A stretch of 64,000 bases of DNA, from positions 177,159-241,158 of the forward strand of contig NZ_JAERSD010000005.1 in the NCBI RefSeq assembly GCF_017912555.1, in the 5' to 3' direction. Of this stretch, positions 38,675-46,536 are shown piece after piece. Both the position numbers and the translations under genes were made by a program. Numbering within the stretch: position 1 is the stretch's first letter; every line of letters starts with the position of its first letter. The stretch comes from Bacillus sp. REN3. Its GTDB lineage: Bacteria; Bacillota; Bacilli; Bacillales; Cytobacillaceae. Below the pieces are notes generated by a model. It ran no database searches and was not told the DNA's origin. It saw only the letters and a list, made by a program, of their open reading frames with translations.

Positions 38675-38989
38675 ATGGCAATCACAAATGCTACAGATCA
38701 AACATTCAATACCGAAACGCAATCAGGTGTAGTCCTGGTTGACTTCTGGGCACCTTGGTGCGGACCTTGTAAGATGATCGCTCCTGTTCTGGAGGAACTG
38801 GATGCGGAAATGGGCGACAAAGTGAAAATCGTCAAGCTTGATGTTGACGACAACCAGGAAACCGCTGCAAAATATGGCGTCATGAGCATCCCGACTTTAC
38901 TTGTTTTCAAAGACGGTGAAGTTGTAGATAAAGTAATCGGCTTCCAGCCAAAAGAAGCTCTTGCAGGCAGACTTCAAAACCACCTGTAA
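38675..38989 (+). CDS. trxA: Thioredoxin
   Basis: A 104-residue thioredoxin with the redox site WCGPC at residues 28-32 and cis-proline in MSIPTLLVF. Start ATG 38675 ([11 protein letters not shown]) after TAGGAGGC; the frame is open 48 bp upstream across a -10-like TATACT and is not coding there. Reduces protein disulfides, including ribonucleotide reductase. The accessory island begins after it. Confidence 0.97.
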   Translation: MAITNATDQTFNTETQSGVVLVDFWAPWCGPCKMIAPVLEELDAEMGDKVKIVKLDVDDNQETAAKYGVMSIPTLLVFKDGEVVDKVIGFQPKEALAGRLQNHL

Positions 38990-39003
38990 TCAGGACTCCA
39001 CCC

Positions 39004-39032
39004 CGTCTTCAAAAAGAAGGCGGGTTTTTTTG
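39004..39032 (+). terminator. trxA terminator
   Basis: CCCGTCTTC / GAAGGCGGG (one T-G pair) followed by seven T residues. Confidence 0.9.
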
Positions 39033-39165
39033 TTTTTATCCAAGTTAAGATCTGCCTTGATTTATGAATACCTGGTTGTTGAAGAGGAAATCAACAGATA
39101 ATTTAGTGTAGCTTCCTTTTTGATTAATTGTTCATCAGTTTGCCATACTTAAGTTTTCTATACGG

Positions 39166-39222
39166 TTGACAGTGATAATCATTCTCGTCTATAATGGCAA
39201 TTGTCAATGAAAATCATTATCA
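39166..39222 (+). promoter_or_regulatory. Fur-regulated promoter with two Fur boxes
   Basis: TTGACA (39166-39171) and TATAAT (39190-39195) with 18-bp spacing. The spacer holds TGATAATCATTCTCG (39173-39187; 13 of 15 to TGATAATNATTATCA), and TGAAAATCATTATCA (39208-39222; 14 of 15) lies downstream. Two near-consensus boxes over a promoter imply tight repression in iron-replete cells. Confidence 0.88.
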
Positions 39223-39259
39223 ACTAAAATATCAAATCTACATAGGGGGATATACCAAG

Positions 39260-40465
39260 ATGAAAAAATGGCACCTAAAAAGCATTTTCGCAAGTTTCCT
39301 AATGGCGGGCGCAGTTTTGACAGCATGCAGCAGCGCTGATGAATCATCGGAGAAACCAAAGGAAGAGAAGCAGGTTGAAAAAGAAGGAAAAACCGGGGAT
39401 ACGAAAGAAGCTAAAGTCGAAGACACAGCCGCTGCTAAACAAGTAGGCGTTTTCAACGAAATGAAAACGGAACTTGAAAAAGCTAAAGAAGACAAGGAAG
39501 TTGATTGGGATGTTGTCCAGCAAAAATATGATGCGGGACTTCAAAAAGAAGTTGCTGAACTGATCCCTGAAGCTGATCAGGCGATCCAAGCAGCAATCGC
39601 TGCAGGAAAAAACGGTGAAATGGAACCAATCGTTGCTATCCAGCTAGTGGACAAAACAATTCAATCTTATTTCTACCAGAGCCAGAAAGCACTTCAGAAA
39701 GAAGCAGCAGCAGCCCTGGAAGAGGATAAAAAAGATGAAGCCAATGCAGCGTTCATCCAGGTGAAGCACCTTGCAGAACAGGTGTTCATCCCAACTGCAG
39801 AAAAGCGTGATACCTATTACGAGCTTAGTGGCGATGCCAGCATCGCTGAAAACATTCATTCCGGATTGTCAGCCCAGGAGGAAGCATTGAACGCAGGAAA
39901 TGCCGAGGACTTCCAGGTTTATTTACAAGTATCGGATAAATCGATTTATAGAAGCTATTATTTAGCGGCGAAGTCATATGCTGAAAAGATTGAAGCTGCA
40001 GCCAAAGAAGGCAAGGAAAAAGAAGAATTGACCATCATGCAGGCAGAAGCATGGGGCTTCCTGCAGGCAATCAAGGGCTCATTAGGCGGTGGAGATGAGG
40101 CGGCAGCCGCACAGCTGGACAAAACCTTCACGTTGAATGAGACTGATCCGGAAACAATCAAATCAGCGGAAACAAATGCTCTATTCAGTAAAGCGATTGC
40201 CGGAAAAATCAAAGGTTATTATGAAAACGCACCAAAATTGCTTGCAGCAGACAATGCAGTCGAAGCCAAAGTAGGAGCGATGGAAGGGAACATGTTCCTG
40301 AAAATGCTTCAAAGCCAGCTGACAGAGAAGCTGGGTGAAGAAAAGGCAAACAGTGTATTCGCGGATGCCGAAGCATGGTACAATGCGATCGCTGAAAGCA
40401 AAACAGATGAAGCGAAAGCGAAAGGGGAAACTGTGATCACAGCAGTCGACCAGTTGCTGAAATAA
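39260..40465 (+). CDS. Fur-regulated lipoprotein, FTR1 iron-uptake associated
   Basis: A 401-residue exported lipoprotein. Signal peptide with lipobox VLTAC (cysteine near residue 23), a Glu/Lys-rich linker, then an all-helical region. Two internal segments resemble each other (VDKTIQSYFYQSQK and SDKSIYRSYYLAAKSYAEK), suggesting a duplicated domain. I do not recognise a named family; it lacks the EfeO/EfeM GxHxxE motif. The two Fur boxes and the FTR1 permease operon 4.3 kb downstream suggest an iron-binding or delivery role outside the membrane. Start ATG 39260 after AGGGGGA; the longer frame upstream overlaps the promoter. Confidence 0.8.
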   Translation: MKKWHLKSIFASFLMAGAVLTACSSADESSEKPKEEKQVEKEGKTGDTKEAKVEDTAAAKQVGVFNEMKTELEKAKEDKEVDWDVVQQKYDAGLQKEVAELIPEADQAIQAAIAAGKNGEMEPIVAIQLVDKTIQSYFYQSQKALQKEAAAALEEDKKDEANAAFIQVKHLAEQVFIPTAEKRDTYYELSGDASIAENIHSGLSAQEEALNAGNAEDFQVYLQVSDKSIYRSYYLAAKSYAEKIEAAAKEGKEKEELTIMQAEAWGFLQAIKGSLGGGDEAAAAQLDKTFTLNETDPETIKSAETNALFSKAIAGKIKGYYENAPKLLAADNAVEAKVGAMEGNMFLKMLQSQLTEKLGEEKANSVFADAEAWYNAIAESKTDEAKAKGETVITAVDQLLK

Positions 40466-40474
40466 GGGATGGTG

Positions 40475-40498
40475 AGCCGCAGGGATGCGGCTTTTATT
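40475..40498 (+). terminator. Lipoprotein gene terminator
   Basis: AGCCGCA, GGGA, TGCGGCT (40475-40492) then TTTATT. It weakens the case for read-through into the glycan cluster. Confidence 0.8.
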
Positions 40499-40591
40499 GT
40501 GCATTTGCCAGTTTTCTATATGGCCTGTTTAAAGATTCAGCCGCCGATATGGTAAAATGGCATATGTCCATGATTGGAAGAGGTGTATTGA

Positions 40592-41542
40592 ATGAAAATC
40601 CTGATTACTGGCGGAGCTGGTTTTATTGGCAGCCACCTTGCTAAAAGGATGCTTGGTGAAAAACATGATGTGACAATTATCGATAATCTGCATCCCTATT
40701 ATTCCCCTGAAAGAAAACGGAAGCATCTCCAACAGATTGGGGAGGAGGGGAGATACAGGTTTTACGAAGCGGATTTGCTTGATCGTGAAAAGACGATCAG
40801 TCTGATAAAGGAAACTTCACCTGAAGCAGTCGTCCATCTGGCAGCCCTTCCAGGTGTAGCCTATTCTGTTTTACGGCCTTTGGAATACATAGATTATGAT
40901 ATCAAAGCAACAGTGAACGTACTTGATGGCGCAGGTCAGGCAGGGGCAGGCCAGGTGGTCTTCGCTTCTTCTTCATCGGTTTATGGCATGATGGAGAACG
41001 TTCCTTTCAACGAAGAAATGGCGTCCGGAAAGCCGATTTCGCCTTATGCTGCCTCGAAATACGCAGCAGAATCGTTTTGCCATGTTTATGGGCATCTTTA
41101 TGGGATGCATATGAAAATCCTCCGTTTCTTCACCGTTTATGGCCCCTGGGGAAGGCCGGATATGGCAATCGCAAAATTCATAAAGCAGCTGCAGACAGGC
41201 GAAGAAATTACCGTTTTCGGCAAAGGAGGTTCCCGGGATTACACGTATATCAGTGATATCGTCAATGGAATCAGCCTGGCTATGTTCAATTTGCAGGAAA
41301 GTGCGATCCTGAATATTGGTTCCGGCCGCCCCATCTCAATGGAACAATTGCTGGTCGAATTGAAGCGTTTTTTTCCGGAAATGAGGGTGAGGCATGCGGA
41401 TGAGCGAACGGGAGATGTGAATCGGACATGGGCAGATCTCTCGCTGGCGAAAAAATTGATCGGCTATGAGCCCCGGACAGATTTCAGCAAGGGGATTGAG
41501 GAAACGATTCAGTGGGCACGGCGATATGAACCATTTATCTAA
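40592..41542 (+). CDS. NAD-dependent sugar-nucleotide epimerase (UDP-glucuronate 4-epimerase-like)
   Basis: A 316-residue extended short-chain dehydrogenase. The NAD motif GGAGFIGSH is at residues 7-15, SSSSVYG carries the catalytic serine/threonine region and YAASKYA the catalytic tyrosine and lysine. Overall similarity is to GalE/CapI-type enzymes that interconvert UDP-glucuronate or UDP-glucose epimers; the substrate cannot be fixed from sequence. Ribosome binding site GGAAGAGG. First of four overlapping or nearly touching genes for a surface glycan or glycolipid. Confidence 0.85.
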   Translation: MKILITGGAGFIGSHLAKRMLGEKHDVTIIDNLHPYYSPERKRKHLQQIGEEGRYRFYEADLLDREKTISLIKETSPEAVVHLAALPGVAYSVLRPLEYIDYDIKATVNVLDGAGQAGAGQVVFASSSSVYGMMENVPFNEEMASGKPISPYAASKYAAESFCHVYGHLYGMHMKILRFFTVYGPWGRPDMAIAKFIKQLQTGEEITVFGKGGSRDYTYISDIVNGISLAMFNLQESAILNIGSGRPISMEQLLVELKRFFPEMRVRHADERTGDVNRTWADLSLAKKLIGYEPRTDFSKGIEETIQWARRYEPFI

Positions 41543-42458
41543 AAAGTCCTTAAAGAGGTCGATTGCAGCAATCCTAATCGTTTCATTCCTGATTCTGACA
41601 TACTATTTTCTTGATCCAGAAGAAATTCTCTCTGTCATCAAGGTGCTGCTGTCCGATCCATTATGGCTGATGCTGATTTTTTCAGGTTATTTTTGCGCTT
41701 TCCTTGCCAGGGGAATCGCCTGGAGACTTTATTTGCGGAACAGAGCAAGGCTGAGCACTTGTATGTACGGACTCTTTTACAGCTTGCTCCTTAATCACCT
41801 GCTGCCTGTCAAGGCAGGCGACTTTGCGAGGATTGGCATCTTAAAAATGAAGGAACCGGGCATTCCTGCTGGGGAAGCGTTCGGATCCGTGGTCATCATG
41901 AGGATGCTGGATACCGCTATGCTTTTCGCAATGGCCGTGATTGGCCTGGTCTCCCTTGACCTTCCTGTTAATTCCCAGGCGATTTATTGGATGATAGGCG
42001 TGGCGATCGCAGCTATCCTGGTTTTCTTCACTAAGTTCAAACACTCGATGGAAAGACAAATAACAATGATTACGAACGCTTTTCGGGGAGGCAGGGGATT
42101 CCTGATCATATCGTTGACCTTCCTGAGCTGGATCCTGGAAGCAGTCGTTATCTACGGCGTCATTTCCAAGGGGACAAGTGAATTTGATTTCGTAAAAGCT
42201 GTCTGGGTGAACAGCATCACGGTGGCCGGGCAAATATTCCAGATAACGCCCGGTGGGATTGCCAGCTATGAAGCGGTCATGGTGTTTGCTCTGGGGGCTG
42301 TTGGAATCGATGTGTCAGCAGCCTATTCCGCCGCGTTGGTCACACATGGAATCAAATACGTTTTTACCTTTGTTTTTGGGGGAGTCGCTCTACTTGCTGC
42401 TCCTGTTTCATTGGATAAATTATATAAATGGATGAAAGAAAGGGGCGACGGAAAATGA
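41526..42458 (+). CDS. UPF0104/LPG-synthase-type flippase-like membrane protein
   Basis: A 310-residue protein with about eight hydrophobic segments, matching the lysylphosphatidylglycerol synthase transmembrane region family (PF03706-like), whose stand-alone members are thought to handle lipid-linked substrates. Motifs such as LPVKAGDFARIGILK and FQITPGGIASYEAVM fit this family. It starts at ATG 41526, overlapping the epimerase gene by 17 bp, so translation is coupled. It lacks the C-terminal aminoacyl-transferase domain of MprF. A role in moving a polyprenyl-linked sugar is inference. Confidence 0.8.
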   Translation: MNHLSKKSLKRSIAAILIVSFLILTYYFLDPEEILSVIKVLLSDPLWLMLIFSGYFCAFLARGIAWRLYLRNRARLSTCMYGLFYSLLLNHLLPVKAGDFARIGILKMKEPGIPAGEAFGSVVIMRMLDTAMLFAMAVIGLVSLDLPVNSQAIYWMIGVAIAAILVFFTKFKHSMERQITMITNAFRGGRGFLIISLTFLSWILEAVVIYGVISKGTSEFDFVKAVWVNSITVAGQIFQITPGGIASYEAVMVFALGAVGIDVSAAYSAALVTHGIKYVFTFVFGGVALLAAPVSLDKLYKWMKERGDGK

Positions 42459-43912
42459 AAAGTGCCTCAAAATTTGAGAAATTCGCAGCCCGATGCTGGA
42501 ACCTGCTGAATGAAGGCAAACCATTCACACCAATTTTCACTGCTGGCACGATGATTTTGTTCCACATCGGGGACCTTGGCAGCGCCGGCGGCCTGCAAAA
42601 CTTAATCTTATCGATGCTTTTTGCACTACCATTGTTTGTCATGTATTTCATTTATGATTTCCCGCTTTTTTTGAGAAACTATTTATGGATTCCATTCATG
42701 GTTTTCATCATCATTTGGCCCGAGTTGAATATCGGCCTGCTGTTGTTTGCTGCAGGGTTATATTTTTTCTTTACTGTTTTTTTCTGGGGTACGCTCTATT
42801 ACCATTTGCGGATCGGGACATCCTGGCTGAATTTCACAAGGTTTTGGAAACTCGTCCTGAAAAATAGTGATTCAACAAGCGGGAATGCCCAGGAACAGCT
42901 CCCAAAAGTATTCCTGCTGCTCTCCGTTTGGGAGCTATCATACACTTCGCTAGCAGAAGGCTTGGCTGTTCCGTATCTGAATATCGGATTGCTTTATGCA
43001 TTTATCCTTATATACGCATTTGTTTTACATCAGTATTTATTCGATTGGAAACCTGTGGCGTACAAAACTTACACGAAAGAAGAAGGGCCTGCCATCCCTG
43101 CAAATGGCCTATCAGATAAAGTGATTGTCATTGTAGTCGACGGGATGAGAAAAGAACGGTTTTATGAGGCAAATACACCGTTCCTCGATCAGTTGAAAGA
43201 AAGAGGAACCGAGTATCTGAATATGGAAACCGTTTATCCAGCAAGGACGGTTGTTTGCTTCAGCTCGATGTTCACAGGAACCTATCCGTCCGAGCATGGC
43301 ATCAAATCGAATATGGTCTGGAAGTTAGGAATCAAGACTGAAAGCATTTTCGATTCGCTGCGCAAAGTCGGGAAGAAGGGCAGGCTCCTTGGAATCGCCC
43401 ATCTCGTTGACTCGATGGGGAGCGATGTTGAAACACTAACGGCTGTTATCCATAAAGACAAGGCCGACCAGAATATGCTTGCGAAAGCACGGAAAATCAT
43501 GAAAGAGCAGGATCCAGATTTATTTATTGTGCAAATGATTGGAACGGATCAGGTTGGGCATAGCCGCGGTGTCCTTTATGATGACTATCTTGAGAAAATC
43601 GAGGAGGCCGATGCCCATATCAACGAATTCGTCCAGTGGCTTGAACAGGAAGGGAAGATGGAGAATACTACACTTATCATCTGTGCGGACCATGGACAGG
43701 CTGATGGCATTGGCGGCCACGGCCACCTGGATGAAGGAGAAAGGTTCGTACCCTTCTTTATGCATGGCCCTGATATAGAAAAGGGGAAGAAAGTCCAGGA
43801 AAAGCACAGCCTTGTTTCGCTGGCGCCGACCCTCTCCTATCTGCTTGGGGCTCCTTATCCGTCAAGCAGCCGCGGAAAAGTGCTAATAGATGCAATCAAA
43901 GAGAGAAAGTAG
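42455..43912 (+). CDS. Membrane-anchored type I phosphodiesterase / alkaline phosphatase superfamily protein
   Basis: A 485-residue protein with about six N-terminal hydrophobic segments (residues ~20-200) and a C-terminal nucleotide pyrophosphatase/phosphodiesterase domain. Metal and active-site segments visible: VIVIVVDGMRKERF, YPARTVVCFSSMFTGTYPSEHG, MIGTDQVGHSRG, CADHGQADGIGGHGH. The fold cleaves phosphoesters or pyrophosphates, or transfers phospho-groups, at the membrane. ATGA overlap with the previous gene shows translational coupling. Joining a catalytic phosphodiesterase to several membrane helices suggests action on a lipid-linked glycan; substrate unknown. Confidence 0.82.
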   Translation: MKSASKFEKFAARCWNLLNEGKPFTPIFTAGTMILFHIGDLGSAGGLQNLILSMLFALPLFVMYFIYDFPLFLRNYLWIPFMVFIIIWPELNIGLLLFAAGLYFFFTVFFWGTLYYHLRIGTSWLNFTRFWKLVLKNSDSTSGNAQEQLPKVFLLLSVWELSYTSLAEGLAVPYLNIGLLYAFILIYAFVLHQYLFDWKPVAYKTYTKEEGPAIPANGLSDKVIVIVVDGMRKERFYEANTPFLDQLKERGTEYLNMETVYPARTVVCFSSMFTGTYPSEHGIKSNMVWKLGIKTESIFDSLRKVGKKGRLLGIAHLVDSMGSDVETLTAVIHKDKADQNMLAKARKIMKEQDPDLFIVQMIGTDQVGHSRGVLYDDYLEKIEEADAHINEFVQWLEQEGKMENTTLIICADHGQADGIGGHGHLDEGERFVPFFMHGPDIEKGKKVQEKHSLVSLAPTLSYLLGAPYPSSSRGKVLIDAIKERK

Positions 43913-43915
43913 AGA

Positions 43916-44692
43916 ATGGAAATGAAAAAAGTCATTGTATTTTTACCAGCTTATAACGAAGAAGAGTCAATCGCAGAAGTGATCCGGAGTGTTCCCCGCC
44001 ATTTTGCGGGGGCAGCTTCTGTGGAAGTCCTCGTGATAGACGATGGGTCAACCGATCATACTGTGCAAATCGCGAAAAAAGCAGGGGCTGACCACATCAT
44101 CCGATTTGGAAATAACAGAGGGCTGGGTGCGGCAGTCAGGAAGGGCCTTGAGGAGTGCTGCAGGCTTGGAGCGGATGTAGGCGTGATGATTGATGCTGAC
44201 GGGGAATACCCTGCGAGGCAGATTCCTGATATTGTCATGCCGATTTTTGAAGGCAAGGCAGATTACACTATGGGGTCTCGCTTCATGGGGACAATCAGGG
44301 GAATGAAGTTCCATCGGAGGATGGGGAACTACTTCTTTACCTTCGTACAATCTGTGCTGCTTAGAAAATGGCTGTATGATGGCCAGTCTGGAATGCGCGC
44401 CTTCTCCCGGGTGACGATGGAGCATGCAGAAATCATCCACGATTATAACTATGCGCAGGTGTTGACGCTTAATCTTGTCCGCAAAGGCTTCAGGGTATTG
44501 GAGGTTCCGATTCAATATCGAGTGAGGACAACGGGTACATCCTTCATTTCTTTTAAAAGGTATATGTCAAATGTTGTCCCGGCAATCATGAAAGAGATGA
44601 GAAGACCTGTCGAAAAAGTCGCCAAACAATCTAGTCGTTGTGAAAATGATAAAAATGGTGACAAAAAAGTGACGATTGTGAAAAGCAATTGA
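43916..44692 (+). CDS. Polyprenyl-phosphate glycosyltransferase (GT2, dolichol-P-mannose synthase-like)
   Basis: A 258-residue GT2 enzyme without C-terminal membrane helices. VIVFLPAYNEEESIAEVI, VLVIDDGSTDHT and the catalytic MIDADGEYP (DxD) are conserved, as is GSRFMG. Such enzymes load a sugar onto polyprenyl phosphate for use by GT-C transferases outside the membrane; a GT-C-like protein is encoded at 46537. It starts 4 bp after the phosphodiesterase gene. An ATG at 43922 is an alternative start. Its 3' end carries the -35 region of the next promoter. Confidence 0.87.
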   Translation: MEMKKVIVFLPAYNEEESIAEVIRSVPRHFAGAASVEVLVIDDGSTDHTVQIAKKAGADHIIRFGNNRGLGAAVRKGLEECCRLGADVGVMIDADGEYPARQIPDIVMPIFEGKADYTMGSRFMGTIRGMKFHRRMGNYFFTFVQSVLLRKWLYDGQSGMRAFSRVTMEHAEIIHDYNYAQVLTLNLVRKGFRVLEVPIQYRVRTTGTSFISFKRYMSNVVPAIMKEMRRPVEKVAKQSSRCENDKNGDKKVTIVKSN

Positions 44693-44717
44693 CATCCAAG
44701 TTGATAATCATTATCAT
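44689..44717 (+). promoter_or_regulatory. Fur-regulated promoter of the FTR1 operon
   Basis: TTGACA (44689-44694), 17-bp spacer, TATCAT (44712-44717). TGATAATCATTATCA (44702-44716) is a perfect 15-of-15 Fur box between and over them, extended by a further ATTATCATT. Confidence 0.93.
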
Positions 44718-44743
44718 TATCATTGTAGGAGGGAACAGGACAG

Positions 44744-45496
44744 ATGAAAAAAGGCTTATTTTTTTGCTTATCACTGATATTGATTCTCATTAACGGAAAT
44801 CCACCATCTGCACATGCCTATTCATACGGGGATCCGAATGAAGAAAAGGTTGCAGAGGTTTATAAAGAAATGAAAATAAAGCTTGACGAAAACCCTCCGA
44901 ATTTCCAGGCGGCGACCTCGCTTTTTGAGACGGTCAAAGAAGAAGTCGATATGCACATGGGAACCGAGCCTGGTGAAGTCATCATGAAGAACCTGGAGAA
45001 AGAAGACAAGGAAGCAACACTTGTTAATATGGAAAGACTCCTTATTTTAAATATCGCGAGAAGACTTGAAAGCATTGAAAAAAATTTCGAGGAATATGAT
45101 ACATCCAAGAAGCTGCTTGCAAAAGGCTTTGCTACATATCAGGCACTCTCACCGAAAGTAGAGTCAAAGCATCCTGAGGTGGATAAAAAGGTGAAGTCAG
45201 AATTCGATGCTGCCCTGGCGGCTCTGGGTAACCCAGGATTGTTCGGCGTCGGCAAAAAACCATCGGATCTGGAATCTTTCAAGACAAGCAAGGAAGAAAT
45301 CCTGGCATCTTTGCAAAAAGAATTCGGCTTAGCCAGCCTGGAGGTTGGCCACTTTACTGAGTCAGCAGAGGAAGAAAGCACAGGAAAGAAGGATTGGACG
45401 GATTTATCCAACATTAAAAACTGGATTCCGCTTATTCTGATTGTTACGATCATCGCAGCGGTTGTCTGGATTGGCATTAAGAGAAGAAAGGCATAA
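44744..45496 (+). CDS. Secreted, C-terminally membrane-anchored protein of the FTR1 operon
   Basis: A 250-residue protein with a signal peptide (cleavage likely after SAHA), a soluble helical ectodomain and one C-terminal membrane helix (WIPLILIVTIIAAVVWIGI) followed by KRRKA, so it faces outward. The ectodomain has an MHMGTEPGEV segment and many acidic residues. I do not recognise a named family, but similar ectodomains are fused to or sit beside FTR1 permeases in other bacteria (from memory). Ribosome binding site TAGGAGGG. Controlled by the perfect Fur box; 36 bp from the permease gene. Confidence 0.82.
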   Translation: MKKGLFFCLSLILILINGNPPSAHAYSYGDPNEEKVAEVYKEMKIKLDENPPNFQAATSLFETVKEEVDMHMGTEPGEVIMKNLEKEDKEATLVNMERLLILNIARRLESIEKNFEEYDTSKKLLAKGFATYQALSPKVESKHPEVDKKVKSEFDAALAALGNPGLFGVGKKPSDLESFKTSKEEILASLQKEFGLASLEVGHFTESAEEESTGKKDWTDLSNIKNWIPLILIVTIIAAVVWIGIKRRKA

Positions 45497-45532
45497 GAAG
45501 ATTACTTTCACCTGGAGAGGGGAGAAACGGCT

Positions 45533-46453
45533 ATGGAAATTCAAGCGTTATTGATAACATTCCGTGAAGTGCTCGAAGCGTTATTGATCATTGGGATCAT
45601 CACCACTTACCTAAAGAGGATGGACCATTCGAAATATACGAAGTATGTCTGGCTGGGCGCCGGTCTTGCAGTTCTGGCAAGCATCGGTGTCGCGATCCTG
45701 TTCCAGGTTGTGTTTACCGGCTTTGCGGCCATGGGAAGCGAGATTTACCTTAAAATCGGGATCATGATTGTATCCACCTTGCTATTGACGCAGATGGTGT
45801 TCTGGATGGCAAGCCACAGCAAGGATTTGAAAGGGAATATGGAAGGGAAGATGAATAAATTCATCTCCACCGGCAACATAGTCGGGATGGTCATCCACTC
45901 TTTCCTGGTCGTTTTGCGTGAAGGGATTGAAACAGTCTTCTTCTTCGCAGCGATCACTGGCGGCAATATTGGTGCCGCCATGCAGGGCTGGGGAGCGATC
46001 ACTGGTACGCTTATCGCGGTTGCCGTATCTTACATGTTCTTCAAGGGTACGATGCGGGTTCCGCTTAAAACCTTCTTCAAGGTAACAGGAGCATTCATCA
46101 TCCTGATTTCCGCAGGTTTGCTCGTCCAGGCCATTTCGATGATGCAGGATATCAACTTGATCGGAAGCGTCATGCCCCATGTATATGATATTACATGGTT
46201 CTTGCCTGAACATCCGATCGACCACGCGCACTATATCCGTGACCATGGTGCTGCGCCGCTGCTGTCAGGTGATATCGGCATCTTCCTGAAGGCTTTGTTC
46301 GGGTATTCTTCGATGCCATCCATCGAGGAAGTCATCGCATACATCGGATACTTTGCCGGCATTTTCCTGCTGACATCATCACGCAGCCCTAAAAAACAAA
46401 AAGCTGCCGAACAGAAGAAAGTGAAAAACGTTTTAAACCCGGAAATGAAATAA
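45533..46453 (+). CDS. FTR1-family iron permease (EfeU-like)
   Basis: A 306-residue permease with about seven membrane segments. The two REXXE iron-relay motifs of the FTR1/EfeU family are intact: REVLE at residues 11-15 and REGIE at 129-133. These permeases import ferric iron produced at the surface. No EfeB-type DyP peroxidase or multicopper oxidase is encoded next to it, so the oxidation step, if needed, lies elsewhere. The cytoplasmic C-terminal tail is lysine-rich. Second gene of the Fur-controlled pair. Confidence 0.93.
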   Translation: MEIQALLITFREVLEALLIIGIITTYLKRMDHSKYTKYVWLGAGLAVLASIGVAILFQVVFTGFAAMGSEIYLKIGIMIVSTLLLTQMVFWMASHSKDLKGNMEGKMNKFISTGNIVGMVIHSFLVVLREGIETVFFFAAITGGNIGAAMQGWGAITGTLIAVAVSYMFFKGTMRVPLKTFFKVTGAFIILISAGLLVQAISMMQDINLIGSVMPHVYDITWFLPEHPIDHAHYIRDHGAAPLLSGDIGIFLKALFGYSSMPSIEEVIAYIGYFAGIFLLTSSRSPKKQKAAEQKKVKNVLNPEMK

Positions 46454-46470
46454 CAGCCATCCTCTCTCCA

Positions 46471-46503
46471 GAAAAGTACAGGGATTTTTCCTTGTGCTTT
46501 TTT
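46471..46503 (+). terminator. FTR1 operon terminator
   Basis: AAAAGTACAGGG pairs with CCTTGTGCTTTT (two G-T pairs), followed by further T residues. Confidence 0.8.
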
Positions 46504-46536
46504 CATACGCAAAAAGAAATTAGTTGGTGATTCGTA

